Assembly: GCF_001654835.1 (NCBI RefSeq)
Contig: NZ_LXEP01000006.1
Coordinates: 49,037 to 113,036, forward strand
DNA: 64,000 bases
Direction: 5' to 3'
Source: Buttiauxella gaviniae ATCC 51604
GTDB taxonomy: Bacteria > Pseudomonadota > Gammaproteobacteria > Enterobacterales > Enterobacteriaceae
In this document: piece after piece, positions 36,370 through 45,684 of the stretch
Layout: each line of letters starts with the position of its first letter
Position numbering within the stretch: position 1 is the first letter of the stretch
The notes under the pieces: generated by a model
Database searches by the model: none
What the model saw: only the letters and a program-made list of their open reading frames with translations
Told to the model about the DNA's origin: nothing
Made by a program: the position numbers and the translations under genes

Positions 36370-37908
36370 TTATTTCAAATCCGCATCATCAAAACTAAAT
36401 CCGGTATCTGGCATCACATAAAAACCGCTAAGGTTTTTGCTGTGTGCAGAAACCAGTTTTTCCACCACCAGAGGCACCCACGGAGACTCTTTCCAGATGG
36501 TGTCCTGCGCATCTTTGTACAGTTTCGCTTTGTCATCACGATTGGTGGTTTTCAGCGCTTCAGTCAAATCTTTATCAACCTGCGGGTTGCTGTAGAAAGC
36601 CGTATTAAACAGCGTTGGCGGCCAGTTTGATGAGGCAAACAATGGCGATAGAGCCCAGTCTGCTTCACCGGTCGAGGCCGACCAGCCGGTGTAGAACATT
36701 CTCACACCGCTCTCTTTCTGCCCTTTGCCTTCTACTTCAGCGGCACGCTGCCCGGCATCCATTGCCGTGACTTTCACTTTAATGCCGACCTGCGCCAGTT
36801 GCTGCTGAGTGAACTGCAATACTTTCTGGGCGGTGCTGTGGTTGTGCGATGACCACAAGGTGGTTTCGAAACCGTTTGGATAACCCGCTTCTTTCAGCAG
36901 TTCGCGCGCTTTTGCCGGATCATACGGCCACGGTTTGTATTTTTGCGCGAAATCGATTGATGGCGGCACAACGCCTTCGGCTGGGGTCGCATATCCGGCA
37001 AACGCCACTTTCACCAGTGCCTGACGGTTAATGGCATAGTTGATGGCTTCACGTACTTTCGGGTTATCAAACGGCTTTTGCGTCACGTTCATGCTGAGAT
37101 AACGCTGCATGATGGAAGGCGATGCTACCAGTTCCAGCTTGTCGTTTTTCTCAAGCACCCCTGCCTGCTCGTAAGGGATTGGGAAGGCAAACTGCGCTTC
37201 ACCGGTTTGCAGCATGGCCGCGCGGGTGTTGTTATCAACCACCGGGCGCCAGGTGATGGTGTCGAGTTTAGGCAGGCCCGGTTTCCAGTAACCGTCGAAT
37301 TTCTTCACCTTCACAAAATCGGTCTGGTTCCAGGTATCCAGCTGATACGGGCCGGTACCCACCGGGTGGAAGCCAATCTCTTTGCCGTATTTTTTCAATG
37401 CAGCCGGTGAAATCATCGCCGTTGCCGGGTGGGCCAGAATATTAATAAACGCCGAGAACGGCTGTTTGAGGGTGATTTTTACCGTGTTTGCATCAACCGC
37501 TTCGGTGCTTGCAATCGCTTTATACAGGTTATAGCGCTTGAGATGGTTTTCCGGATTGCTGGCGCGATCAAGGTTCACTTTCACCGCGTCGGCATTGAAG
37601 TCGGTGCCATCCTGGAATTTAACACCCGGATGCAGTTTGATGGTGTAAACCAGCCCATCGTCAGAAACGGTGTAGCTTTCCGCCAGCACATTTTGCAGTT
37701 TCATCTCTTTATCAAGACCGAACAGCCCCTGATAAAACGACTTCGCCACTGCCTGCGAAAGCGTGTCATTGGCATCATAAGGGTCAAGCGTAGTGAAGTT
37801 GGATGCAACAGCGACGACGACATCTTTTGCAGCAAATGCCGGTGAGGCGATGACGCTGGTCGCAAGACCCGCTGCCAGCAGCCATTTTTTATTCTCAAAT
37901 ATGGTCAT
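36370..37908 (-). CDS. gsiB: GsiB, periplasmic glutathione-binding protein
   Basis: This 512-residue solute-binding protein of the SBP_bac_5 family is the same length as E. coli GsiB. A Sec signal ends near residue 26 ([27 protein letters not shown]). I start at the ATG at 37908, behind AGGGGAA; an upstream extension in the open frame would overlap gsiA and has no support. It delivers glutathione to GsiCD. Confidence 0.96.
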   Translation of the reverse strand: MTIFENKKWLLAAGLATSVIASPAFAAKDVVVAVASNFTTLDPYDANDTLSQAVAKSFYQGLFGLDKEMKLQNVLAESYTVSDDGLVYTIKLHPGVKFQDGTDFNADAVKVNLDRASNPENHLKRYNLYKAIASTEAVDANTVKITLKQPFSAFINILAHPATAMISPAALKKYGKEIGFHPVGTGPYQLDTWNQTDFVKVKKFDGYWKPGLPKLDTITWRPVVDNNTRAAMLQTGEAQFAFPIPYEQAGVLEKNDKLELVASPSIMQRYLSMNVTQKPFDNPKVREAINYAINRQALVKVAFAGYATPAEGVVPPSIDFAQKYKPWPYDPAKARELLKEAGYPNGFETTLWSSHNHSTAQKVLQFTQQQLAQVGIKVKVTAMDAGQRAAEVEGKGQKESGVRMFYTGWSASTGEADWALSPLFASSNWPPTLFNTAFYSNPQVDKDLTEALKTTNRDDKAKLYKDAQDTIWKESPWVPLVVEKLVSAHSKNLSGFYVMPDTGFSFDDADLK

Positions 37909-37945
37909 TGTGTTCCCCTGTTTATCCTTGGCCGGAATATTATTT

Positions 37946-39796
37946 TTACTGGGGCCGGGCGACAAAATGCCCCGGCCCCACATTTACAAGCGTTGCAACC
38001 TTCGGTTCACTCCCCAGTTTGTGCGTGCTACTGGGGATGTCATCAGAAAGCAAAACCGGTTTTGGACGACGATGCGCGGGATCTGCGACCGGAACCGCCG
38101 CCATTAATTTTCGGGTATACGGGTGTTGCGGGTTTTCAAACACCGCGCGTCGTGGGCCTATTTCAACAATTTGCCCGAGATACATCACCGCAACGCGATG
38201 GCAAATACGCTCCACCACCGCCATATCATGAGAAATAAACAAAAAGGCAATGCCAAATTCGCGCTGTAGGTCGAGTAACAAGTTGATGATTTGCGCGCGA
38301 ATCGAAACATCCAGCGCCGAGACAGACTCATCGGCAATCACCACTTTGGGATTAAGCGCCAGCGCTCGTGCAATGCAAATACGCTGGCGTTGCCCGCCAG
38401 AAAATTCGTGCGGATAACGCCAGGCGTGCTCAGGCAGCAAACCAACGCGCTCCAACAACCAGGCTACACGTTGCTGAGCATGCTCTTTGGACATCACGTT
38501 ATGTACCAGCAACGGTTCCATAATCGAATAACCCACCGTCAGGCGTGGGTCGAGTGAGGCGTAAGGATCCTGGAAGATAAACTGGATGTCTTTGCGTACA
38601 TGCTGCATGTCTGCATTTGACAGCGTGTCGATGCGCTGCCCGTTAAAGTGAATGCTGCCGCCCTGGGTTTCTACCAGCCGCAATAACGCCCGCCCGGTGG
38701 TGGATTTGCCACTACCCGACTCCCCCACCAGCCCTAACGTTTCGCCAGGCCATAAATCAAAACTCACTTTTTCCACCGCATGAACACGGCTGGTGACGCG
38801 GTTAAAAATGCCACTGCGAATATCGAAACGTGTCACTAAATCGCTGACTTGCAGAATGGGAACGGAACCGGGGGCAACGGTGTCTTGCTCAGTTTCCGGT
38901 TCTTGTTGTTCTGGATTATCTGGATCAATCAGCGGGAATTTGCAGGGCAAATCGCGCCCATTCATTGCGCCAAGACGTGGCACCGCAGCCAGTAATGTTT
39001 TGGTGTAAGGATGCTGCGCTGCATTAAAAATCTGCTCCACAGTCCCCGTTTCAACCGCCTTACCGCGATACATCACCAACACGCGCTCAGCAATATCCGC
39101 CACCACGCCCATATCGTGAGTGATAAAAATCACCCCCATTTGCATTTCATCTTGCAGGACGCGAATAAGTTGGAGAATTTGCGCCTGGATGGTGACGTCC
39201 AGTGCCGTCGTCGGTTCATCGGCAATCAGCACCGCCGGGCGACATGAGAGCGCCATGGCAATCATCACACGCTGGCGCATGCCTCCTGAAAGCTGATGCG
39301 GGTAGCGCCCTAAAATAGCTTTCGCCTCTGGGATACGTACTCGTTCGAGCATACGGCGTGCTTCTTCCATCGCCGCGTGTTTATCAAGCCCTTGATGCAA
39401 ACGAATAGACTCGGCGATTTGCTCGCCAACCGGAAACACCGGGTTTAGCGATGTCATTGGCTCCTGAAAAATCATCGCGATATCAGCGCCGCGCACATGG
39501 CGCATTTGCGATGAGCTTAACTCTGCTGGTTCAATCACCTGGCCATTGCGGCGACGCAGCAGGATTTTTTCGCTTTCGACAATGCTCGCTGACTTGTCCA
39601 GCAGGCGCATTAACGCCAACGCAGTGACTGATTTCCCTGAGCCAGACTCCCCGACAATCGCCAGTGTTTCACCGCGCTTTAGTGTAAATGACAGGTCTGA
39701 CACCGCTTGGGTATCGACTTTTTCCTGGCGAAAGCTAACGTTGAGTGCACTGACAGATAGCACTTCATCTTCGGGCAGTTCGTGACTATGGGGCAT
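37946..39796 (-). CDS. gsiA: GsiA, glutathione importer ATPase (two fused domains)
   Basis: This protein of about 616 residues has two complete ATPase domains: Walker A GESGSGKS occurs twice (near residues 54 and 358), with signatures [15 protein letters not shown] and [15 protein letters not shown]. Each half ends in an oligopeptide-type C-terminal extension ([24 protein letters not shown]). It powers glutathione import. I use the ATG at 39796, which shares one base with the iaaA stop and lies behind AGGAG; the preceding TTG is less well placed. The C-terminal tail is several residues shorter than that of E. coli GsiA. Confidence 0.96.
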   Translation of the reverse strand: MPHSHELPEDEVLSVSALNVSFRQEKVDTQAVSDLSFTLKRGETLAIVGESGSGKSVTALALMRLLDKSASIVESEKILLRRRNGQVIEPAELSSSQMRHVRGADIAMIFQEPMTSLNPVFPVGEQIAESIRLHQGLDKHAAMEEARRMLERVRIPEAKAILGRYPHQLSGGMRQRVMIAMALSCRPAVLIADEPTTALDVTIQAQILQLIRVLQDEMQMGVIFITHDMGVVADIAERVLVMYRGKAVETGTVEQIFNAAQHPYTKTLLAAVPRLGAMNGRDLPCKFPLIDPDNPEQQEPETEQDTVAPGSVPILQVSDLVTRFDIRSGIFNRVTSRVHAVEKVSFDLWPGETLGLVGESGSGKSTTGRALLRLVETQGGSIHFNGQRIDTLSNADMQHVRKDIQFIFQDPYASLDPRLTVGYSIMEPLLVHNVMSKEHAQQRVAWLLERVGLLPEHAWRYPHEFSGGQRQRICIARALALNPKVVIADESVSALDVSIRAQIINLLLDLQREFGIAFLFISHDMAVVERICHRVAVMYLGQIVEIGPRRAVFENPQHPYTRKLMAAVPVADPAHRRPKPVLLSDDIPSSTHKLGSEPKVATLVNVGPGHFVARPQ

Positions 39797-40749
39797 CAAT
39801 GCTCCTGGCTACTATAGATTCCAACGCTTGGAGCATCGCCCACATAACCGTAGCCGCGATACATTCCTTCGCTGTTAAAAGGCAGTGCTACATTGCCCTC
39901 GTTGTCGATGGCAATCACTCCGCCGCTGCCCTGGAGTGCCGGGAGTTTTTCCATCACCACACGTTCTGTCGCCTGATGCAGGCTGAGACCGGCATATTCC
40001 ATCAGAGCCGCTATATCGTAGGCTGCCAGCGTCTTCATAAACACTTCGCCGGTTCCGGTACATGAGACCGCAACGTTTGCGTTATTGGCGTAACAGCCAG
40101 CGCCAATAATGGGTGAATCCCCGACGCGGCCCGGCATTTTGTTGGTCATGCCGCCTGTTGAGGTAGCCGCCGCCAAATTGCCATATTGATCGAGCGCGAC
40201 GGCACCGACGGTGCCAAATTTGGTGTCCGGATTAATTGGCTCGCCGCCATCGTGGTCGAGAACGGTTTGGTGATTAGCTCTGGCACGTTGTAGCTGCTCC
40301 CAACGTTCCTGAGTGAAAAAGATGTCTGGCGATACCGGCTCAAGTCCCTGCTGTTCGGCAAAACTTTCTGCCCCGCGCCCAATTAACAGCACATGCGGGC
40401 TGTGCTCCAAAACCTGGCGTGCCGCCAGAATCGGGTTGCGGATATGGCTCACACCCGCCACAGCACCCGCTTCAAGGGTGTTGCCATCCATAATACAGGC
40501 GTCGAGCTCATGGGTGCCGTCGTGGGTAAAAACTGCGCCGGTCCCGGCGTTAAATAGCGGGCATTCTTCGAGTAACCGCACGGCTTCGGTGACGGCATCC
40601 AGCGCACTGCCTCCGGCGGCCAGCAATGCCTGGCCCGCCTCAACAATGTCCGATAATGCTTTGATATAAAGCAGCTCTTTTTCGGGGCTAAGTTGCGCAC
40701 GAGTGATGGCTCCCGCGCCACCGTGAATCGCGATTACTGCTTTGCTCAT
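39796..40749 (-). CDS. iaaA: IaaA, isoaspartyl peptidase/L-asparaginase
   Basis: This 317-residue Ntn-hydrolase precursor cleaves itself to expose a catalytic Thr, here T180 in [10 protein letters not shown]. It then hydrolyses isoaspartyl dipeptides and asparagine. Substrate-loop motifs [16 protein letters not shown] and [10 protein letters not shown] are intact. It leads the iaaA-gsiABCD operon, linking degradation of odd peptides with glutathione uptake, as in E. coli. It is divergent from moeA across 265 bases that hold a REP unit. Confidence 0.95.
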   Translation of the reverse strand: MSKAVIAIHGGAGAITRAQLSPEKELLYIKALSDIVEAGQALLAAGGSALDAVTEAVRLLEECPLFNAGTGAVFTHDGTHELDACIMDGNTLEAGAVAGVSHIRNPILAARQVLEHSPHVLLIGRGAESFAEQQGLEPVSPDIFFTQERWEQLQRARANHQTVLDHDGGEPINPDTKFGTVGAVALDQYGNLAAATSTGGMTNKMPGRVGDSPIIGAGCYANNANVAVSCTGTGEVFMKTLAAYDIAALMEYAGLSLHQATERVVMEKLPALQGSGGVIAIDNEGNVALPFNSEGMYRGYGYVGDAPSVGIYSSQEH

Positions 40750-40762
40750 TTCGACATTGCCT

Positions 40763-40829
40763 TGTCAGAGTTCGTTGTATTGTCGGAGTCCGTTGTGCTG
40801 TCGGATGGCGCTGCGCTTATCCGGGCTAC
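40763..40829. repeat. REP element preceded by two degenerate 18-base tandem units
   Basis: Bases 40799-40829 are a REP palindrome (TGTCGGATGGCGCTGCGC, then TTATCCGGGCTAC). Immediately before it are TGTCAGAGTTCGTTGTAT (40763-40780) and TGTCGGAGTCCGTTGTGC (40781-40798), both 18 bases and aligned with the first 18 bases of the REP. The block lies 13 bases upstream of the iaaA start codon, an unusual place for a REP. Confidence 0.75.
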
Positions 40830-41014
40830 GGAAACTACGAAAGCTATAAATATCAGAATAGTGACTGTTAACTAATACGATTTTTGAATATAGAAAGATG
40901 TAAATGTGATGTAAAGGAAAATGCCTAAGTCGATTACTCCGAATGGGACATGCAGCACCAGGCGTTTCTCTGCCATAATGTCCGACATATTTTTCCCGCG
41001 CCGCAGGAGCTTTC

Positions 41015-42247
41015 ATGGAATTTACCGCCGGGCTTATCCCCCTTGAAACCGCAATGGAACAGATGTTGTCGCGTATTGTTCCTGTCACTGAATCTGAGTC
41101 CATCCCTTTGCTGACGGCTTGTGGACGCATTACCTCCCACCCTGTCACGTCGCCAATAGATGTACCTGGGTTTAATAACTCAGCAATGGACGGTTACGCG
41201 GTGCGCCTGAAAGATATCGCGCTGGGCACGGCGTTGCCTGTCGCGGGGAAAGCCTTTGCCGGGCAGCCCTTTGCAGGCGTCTGGCCGGAAGGAACCTGCA
41301 TCCGCATTATGACTGGCGCACCAGTGCCGCCAGAAACGGATGCGGTGGTGATGCAAGAGGAAACAACTGTCACCGAAACTGGCGTGCGTTTTAATGAAGA
41401 AGTGAAAAACGGACAAAACGTGCGTCTGCGCGGTGAAGATATTCGCCAGGGTGCCAGCGTGTTACCGGCGGGCAAGAAACTGACTGCTGCTGAGTTACCG
41501 CTTATTGCCTCTCTGGGTATTGCTGATGTTGCAGTACTGCGCAAAGTTCGCGCAGCCGTGTTCTCCACTGGCGACGAACTACAACTGCCAGGCGCTCCGC
41601 TTGGTGAAGGCCAAATCTACGACACCAACCGTCTTGCGGTGCATATCATGCTCGAACAGTTGGGCTGTGAGGTTACCGATTTAGGGATTATTCGTGATGA
41701 CCCCGAAGCCCTACGCGCCGCATTTATCGAAGCAGACAGCCAGGCCGATGTGGTTATCAGCAGCGGCGGTGTTTCAGTTGGTGAAGCGGATTACACTAAG
41801 CAACTGCTTGAAGAGTTAGGTGAAGTGGGCTTCTGGAAACTGGCGATTAAACCGGGCAAGCCGTTTGCCTTTGGTCGCCTGAAAAACAGCTGGTTCTGCG
41901 GCCTGCCGGGTAACCCGGTTTCTGCGGCACTCACTTTCTATCAACTGGTTCAACCGTTACTCGCCAAACTTAGCGGCCAACAAGGTAATGCCCTACCGCC
42001 ACGTCAGCGCGCTCGTACCGTTGGGCGTTTGAAAAAATCACCGGGCCGCCTCGATTTCCAGCGCGGCATCATGCGCACAGGTGAAGATGGTCAATTAGAA
42101 GTGCTGAGCACCGGCCACCAGGGTTCACATATTTTTAGCTCATTTAGCCAGGCCAACTGTTTTATCGTGCTGGAACGCGAGCGCGGCAATGTTGACGCAG
42201 GCGATTGGGTTGAGGTTGAGCCATTCAACCAGCTGTTCGGGGGCTAA
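41015..42247 (+). CDS. moeA: MoeA, molybdopterin molybdenumtransferase
   Basis: This 410-residue enzyme inserts molybdate into adenylylated molybdopterin, the last shared step of molybdenum cofactor synthesis. MoeA motifs seen: [38 protein letters not shown], and [33 protein letters not shown] in the MogA-like domain. AGGAG precedes the ATG. It is followed by moeB after 2 bases. Its product is needed by the molybdenum dehydrogenase encoded at 5890-10468. Confidence 0.97.
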   Translation: MEFTAGLIPLETAMEQMLSRIVPVTESESIPLLTACGRITSHPVTSPIDVPGFNNSAMDGYAVRLKDIALGTALPVAGKAFAGQPFAGVWPEGTCIRIMTGAPVPPETDAVVMQEETTVTETGVRFNEEVKNGQNVRLRGEDIRQGASVLPAGKKLTAAELPLIASLGIADVAVLRKVRAAVFSTGDELQLPGAPLGEGQIYDTNRLAVHIMLEQLGCEVTDLGIIRDDPEALRAAFIEADSQADVVISSGGVSVGEADYTKQLLEELGEVGFWKLAIKPGKPFAFGRLKNSWFCGLPGNPVSAALTFYQLVQPLLAKLSGQQGNALPPRQRARTVGRLKKSPGRLDFQRGIMRTGEDGQLEVLSTGHQGSHIFSSFSQANCFIVLERERGNVDAGDWVEVEPFNQLFGG

Positions 42248-42249
42248 AG

Positions 42250-43011
42250 ATGAGCGCTGAATTAAGCGACCAGGAAATGCTGCGCTATAACCGCCAGATT
42301 ATTCTGCGCGGTTTTGATTTCGACGGGCAAGAAGCGTTGAAAGCCGCGCGTGTATTGGTTGTTGGGCTTGGCGGACTGGGTTGTGCTGCCGCCCCGTATC
42401 TTGCCGCTGCGGGTGTCGGGCACCTGACATTGCTGGATTTTGACACCGTGGCGCTGTCCAATTTGCAGCGCCAAACTCTGCATCGTGATGCCACGATTGG
42501 GCAGCCGAAAGTAGATTCCGCACGGGATATGCTGGCGGCAATCAATCCCCATATTCAGATTGAAACGGTGAACGCGCTGTTAGACGAGGCGCAACTGTTG
42601 GAACGGGTGGCGCAACACGATTTGGTGCTCGACTGCACCGATAATGTGGCGATTCGCAACCAACTTAATCAGTGCTGTTTCACCAGCCAAAAACCGCTGG
42701 TTTCCGGTGCGGCGATTCGTATGGAAGGGCAAATCAGCGTGTTCACTTATCAGGATGGCGAACCTTGTTATCGCTGCCTGAGCCGCCTGTTTGGCGAGAA
42801 TGCGCTGACCTGTGTAGAAGCCGGAGTGATGGCCCCGTTAGTAGGGGTTATTGGTTCGTTGCAAGCGATGGAAGCCATCAAGCTACTGGCTAATTACGGC
42901 ACACCAGCAAGCGGAAAAATCGTGATGTACGATGCGATGAGCTGCCAGTTCCGCGAAATGAAACTGCCGCGAAATTCGCAATGTGAAGTGTGCGGAACTC
43001 ATTCGTCATAA
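42250..43011 (+). CDS. moeB: MoeB, molybdopterin-synthase adenylyltransferase
   Basis: This 253-residue E1-like enzyme activates MoaD by adenylating its C-terminal Gly-Gly. The ATP-binding loop is GLGGLGCAAAPYLAAAGVG, followed by the substrate Arg/Asp region LSNLQRQTLH and DCTDN. Zinc-binding cysteine pairs are CYRC and CEVC. It forms an operon with moeA. The last 13 bases overlap, tail to tail, the end of the LacI-type gene; this implies that the accessory locus was joined exactly at the moeB end. Confidence 0.96.
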   Translation: MSAELSDQEMLRYNRQIILRGFDFDGQEALKAARVLVVGLGGLGCAAAPYLAAAGVGHLTLLDFDTVALSNLQRQTLHRDATIGQPKVDSARDMLAAINPHIQIETVNALLDEAQLLERVAQHDLVLDCTDNVAIRNQLNQCCFTSQKPLVSGAAIRMEGQISVFTYQDGEPCYRCLSRLFGENALTCVEAGVMAPLVGVIGSLQAMEAIKLLANYGTPASGKIVMYDAMSCQFREMKLPRNSQCEVCGTHSS

Positions 43012-44072
43012 AGCCCCACGCTATTGACCGCCACATGGCGCTTATTCGAGCGAATGCGGCGCACCGAATCACGCACTACCAGCGTACCGTTTAGCAATAA
43101 ATTCCCCACTGGGGCATCGGGGCGGATTAAACGTTGCTGGAGTATATGCACAGCCTCTTCGCCAAGCTGGTCACGCGGTACATGAACCGAGGTCAGCGGC
43201 ACATCATGAATAGCCGCCAGATTAAAACCGTCGATACTCATCACTGAAATATCGTGTGGTACGCGTAGTCCCGCATTTTGAAGTGCGCTTACAGCCCCTG
43301 CTGCCATAAAATCCCCACCAACCAGAAAGGCGGTTGGGAGCTGATGGCGAGGGGTCTTTTCCAGAAACTCACTGATTAATCTTTCGCTCTCTTTAGCACT
43401 GAAATTCTCCGCGGTAATCAAATGCTGCGCATCATCAAATCGCAGATTGTTAGCATCCCAAGCATCACGAATCCCCGCCAGACGTAACTCCATCGTATAG
43501 CGGCGCAGGCAGAGCAAATTGACTACGGCTTTGTGCCCCTGCTCAAATAAGTAACTTGCCGCATAGTCGCCGATCAGTTGGTGATCGGGCGCAACGCCGG
43601 GAAGGCGCATTTTGCGATCGCGGCAGTTGATCAACACGCAGGGCTTACCAAGATCGAACACCAGATCGTGGATATGTGGATCATCAATGCCCAGTAAGAT
43701 CGCCGATTCCGTCTCCACTTCATTCATTTTGCTCAGGAACATATTGGCATCACTGTCGTTTTCTTCGAGAGCACAGTAGCGCAGCCGGACTTCATGCGGT
43801 GCCAGAGCCTTACTCACGCCCTGTGTAACACGATAATAAAAGACATCAGATCGCTCATCGAACGCACGCTGCGGGGCAAAAACGACCAAACTATTAAGTA
43901 GCATGCGCCCCGCCGCCATTCCGGCAAGCACACCTTTTTGACCAGCGCAGTTCAGCACTTGTAGGCGAGCTTGTTCGCTGGTGTTCGATTTCCCAGCCAA
44001 CACGCGAGAGACCGTGCTAATTGAAAGCCCAGTTTCGGCAGCGATTTCGGCAATTTTTAGCTTTTTACTCAT
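42999..44072 (-). CDS. LacI-family transcriptional regulator of the adjacent sugar locus
   Basis: The protein is about 357 residues. The N-terminal LacI helix-turn-helix is clear (KLKIAEIAAETGLSISTVSRVLAGKSNTSEQARLQVL), followed by a periplasmic-binding-like effector domain with DISVMSIDGFNLAAIHDVPLTSVHVPRDQLGEEAV. The hinge region after the HTH is unusual and lacks the common YxPN. I start at the ATG at 44072, just ahead of the HTH; an ATG at 44099 would add nine residues. It is divergent from the MFS and GH31 genes and most likely represses them. Two palindromes that could be its operators lie in the shared 295-base region. Confidence 0.85.
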   Translation of the reverse strand: MSKKLKIAEIAAETGLSISTVSRVLAGKSNTSEQARLQVLNCAGQKGVLAGMAAGRMLLNSLVVFAPQRAFDERSDVFYYRVTQGVSKALAPHEVRLRYCALEENDSDANMFLSKMNEVETESAILLGIDDPHIHDLVFDLGKPCVLINCRDRKMRLPGVAPDHQLIGDYAASYLFEQGHKAVVNLLCLRRYTMELRLAGIRDAWDANNLRFDDAQHLITAENFSAKESERLISEFLEKTPRHQLPTAFLVGGDFMAAGAVSALQNAGLRVPHDISVMSIDGFNLAAIHDVPLTSVHVPRDQLGEEAVHILQQRLIRPDAPVGNLLLNGTLVVRDSVRRIRSNKRHVAVNSVGLYDE

Positions 44073-44096
44073 TTTGTGATCTGCGCCCATTTCACC

Positions 44097-44195
44097 CATG
44101 AAAAAATTTTCACGATGAAGTGTAGGGCTTAATCGCTGGTATTTTCGTTATCGAACGCACGAATTTTTCTTTCATGTGAAAATTTTTGCATGAAA
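44097..44195. promoter_or_regulatory. Two candidate operators of the LacI-type regulator
   Basis: Site 1 is TGAAAA-AA-TTTTCA (44099-44112), a perfect dyad outside its two central bases. Site 2 is a 26-base dyad, TTTCATG (44170-44176) and CATGAAA (44189-44195), around TGAAAATTTTTG; it contains the related TGAAAATTTTT core. They are 71-77 bases apart, suitable for looping or for separate control of the regulator and the transporter operon. Binding is inferred from position and symmetry. Confidence 0.6.
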
Positions 44196-44367
44196 GTCGC
44201 TATTGACCATTTTATAACTGTTTTACGCTCTCTCCATTGCCGCAGTTGAGCCTGCCTTTTCGTGGCAAGAAGCAAATAAAATAATTATTAATCAATTAGA
44301 TACAACTTTCACAATCTCAAGGTTGTGGTAAATATTTCGATAGATAGCTCTTCTAGTGGAGAACGAC

Positions 44368-45669
44368 ATGAGTCATGGCATAAATCCGGGAGTCACCGCC
44401 GTTAAGGCCAAGCGTACCGTCCGCAACCTGCGCTGGTGGGTGCTGGTCCTGTTTTTGTTAGGCGTTACCGTTAACTACATCACCCGTAACTCACTGGGTA
44501 TTTTGGCCCCTGAGCTGAAAACCAGCCTCGGCATTACCACCGAGCAATATTCATGGATAGTCGCCTCATTCCAGCTTGCCTATACCCTATTCCAACCAAT
44601 TTGCGGCTGGTTGATTGATGTCATCGGCCTGAAACTCGGCTTCCTGATTTGTGCCGGGATCTGGGCTGTGGTGTGCGTAATGCACGCTGGTGCCGGAAGC
44701 TGGATGCATCTGGCAATTTTGCGCTTCTTTATGGGGGGTGCGGAAGCCGCAGCAACACCGGCAAATGCCAAAACCATAGGTGAATGGTTCCCGAAAAAAG
44801 AGCGCCCTATCGCCGCGGGTTGGGCTGGAGTTGGGTTCTCTATTGGTGCCATGCTTGCACCGCCAATTGTCTATTTTGCTCATGCCTCTTTCGGCTGGCA
44901 GGGCGCTTTTATGTTTACCGGCGTGCTGGCAATGTTATGGGTGATTTTGTGGTGGTTGTTCTACCACAACCCTGAACAACACCCGAATCTGAGCAAAGAT
45001 GAACTGGAATTCATCAAGCAAGATAACGAACCCGCTGCGGTGAAATTACCTTTCCTGACTGCACTGAAAACGGTTGGCAAAAATAAACGTTTCTACGGTA
45101 TCGCGATTCCCGCATTTATGGCTGAACCAGCCTGGGCGGTACTGAGTTTCTGGGTGCCACTGTATCTGGCAAATGAACGCGGTATGGACCTCAAACAAAT
45201 CGCCATGTTTGCCTGGCTGCCATTCCTCGCCGCTGACCTCGGTAGTGTGGCAAGTGGTTACCTGACCAAGCTTTATACCCGCTGGTTTGGTTGCTCCCGC
45301 ACCAACTCCATCGTGGCAAGTTCGGTGACCGGTGCGTTTCTGATGATTTCTTTGGCGCTGGTTGCCATCACCAAAGACCCGTACGTCACCATCGCCTTGA
45401 TTTCCGTCGGCGGCTTCGGGCACCAGATAATTTCCTGCATGTTGAGTGCACTGGTGGTGGACTCCTTTGATAAAGGCCAAATGGCCACGGTCAATGGCAT
45501 GCGTGGCTCTGCCGCCTGGATTGCCAGCTTCTTATTCTCACTGCTGATTGGTGTCACCGCTGACAAGATTGGCTACAACCCTCTCTTTATCGCCATGGGC
45601 TTCTTTGACCTGATTGGCGCTGTATTCCTGATTTCTTTTATTGCTGAACGCCGCTCCAAGCGTGCCTGA
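44368..45669 (+). CDS. MFS transporter, anion:cation symporter (ExuT/GudP-like) family
   Basis: This 433-residue, 12-helix major facilitator shows NYITRNSLGILAPEL in TM1 and the motif GWLIDVIGLKLGF. The helix-4/5 region GGAEAAATPANAKTIGEWFPKKERPIAAGW is characteristic of the ACS family, which mostly carries sugar acids such as hexuronates, glucarate and galactonate. I start at the ATG at 44368, with GGAG 6 bases upstream; a GTG at 44356 is possible. The GH31 gene follows after 15 bases. The probable cargo is an alpha-linked, possibly acidic, disaccharide or glycoside that the GH31 enzyme cleaves inside the cell. Confidence 0.85.
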   Translation: MSHGINPGVTAVKAKRTVRNLRWWVLVLFLLGVTVNYITRNSLGILAPELKTSLGITTEQYSWIVASFQLAYTLFQPICGWLIDVIGLKLGFLICAGIWAVVCVMHAGAGSWMHLAILRFFMGGAEAAATPANAKTIGEWFPKKERPIAAGWAGVGFSIGAMLAPPIVYFAHASFGWQGAFMFTGVLAMLWVILWWLFYHNPEQHPNLSKDELEFIKQDNEPAAVKLPFLTALKTVGKNKRFYGIAIPAFMAEPAWAVLSFWVPLYLANERGMDLKQIAMFAWLPFLAADLGSVASGYLTKLYTRWFGCSRTNSIVASSVTGAFLMISLALVAITKDPYVTIALISVGGFGHQIISCMLSALVVDSFDKGQMATVNGMRGSAAWIASFLFSLLIGVTADKIGYNPLFIAMGFFDLIGAVFLISFIAERRSKRA

Positions 45670-45684
45670 AACGGATTGTGAATA

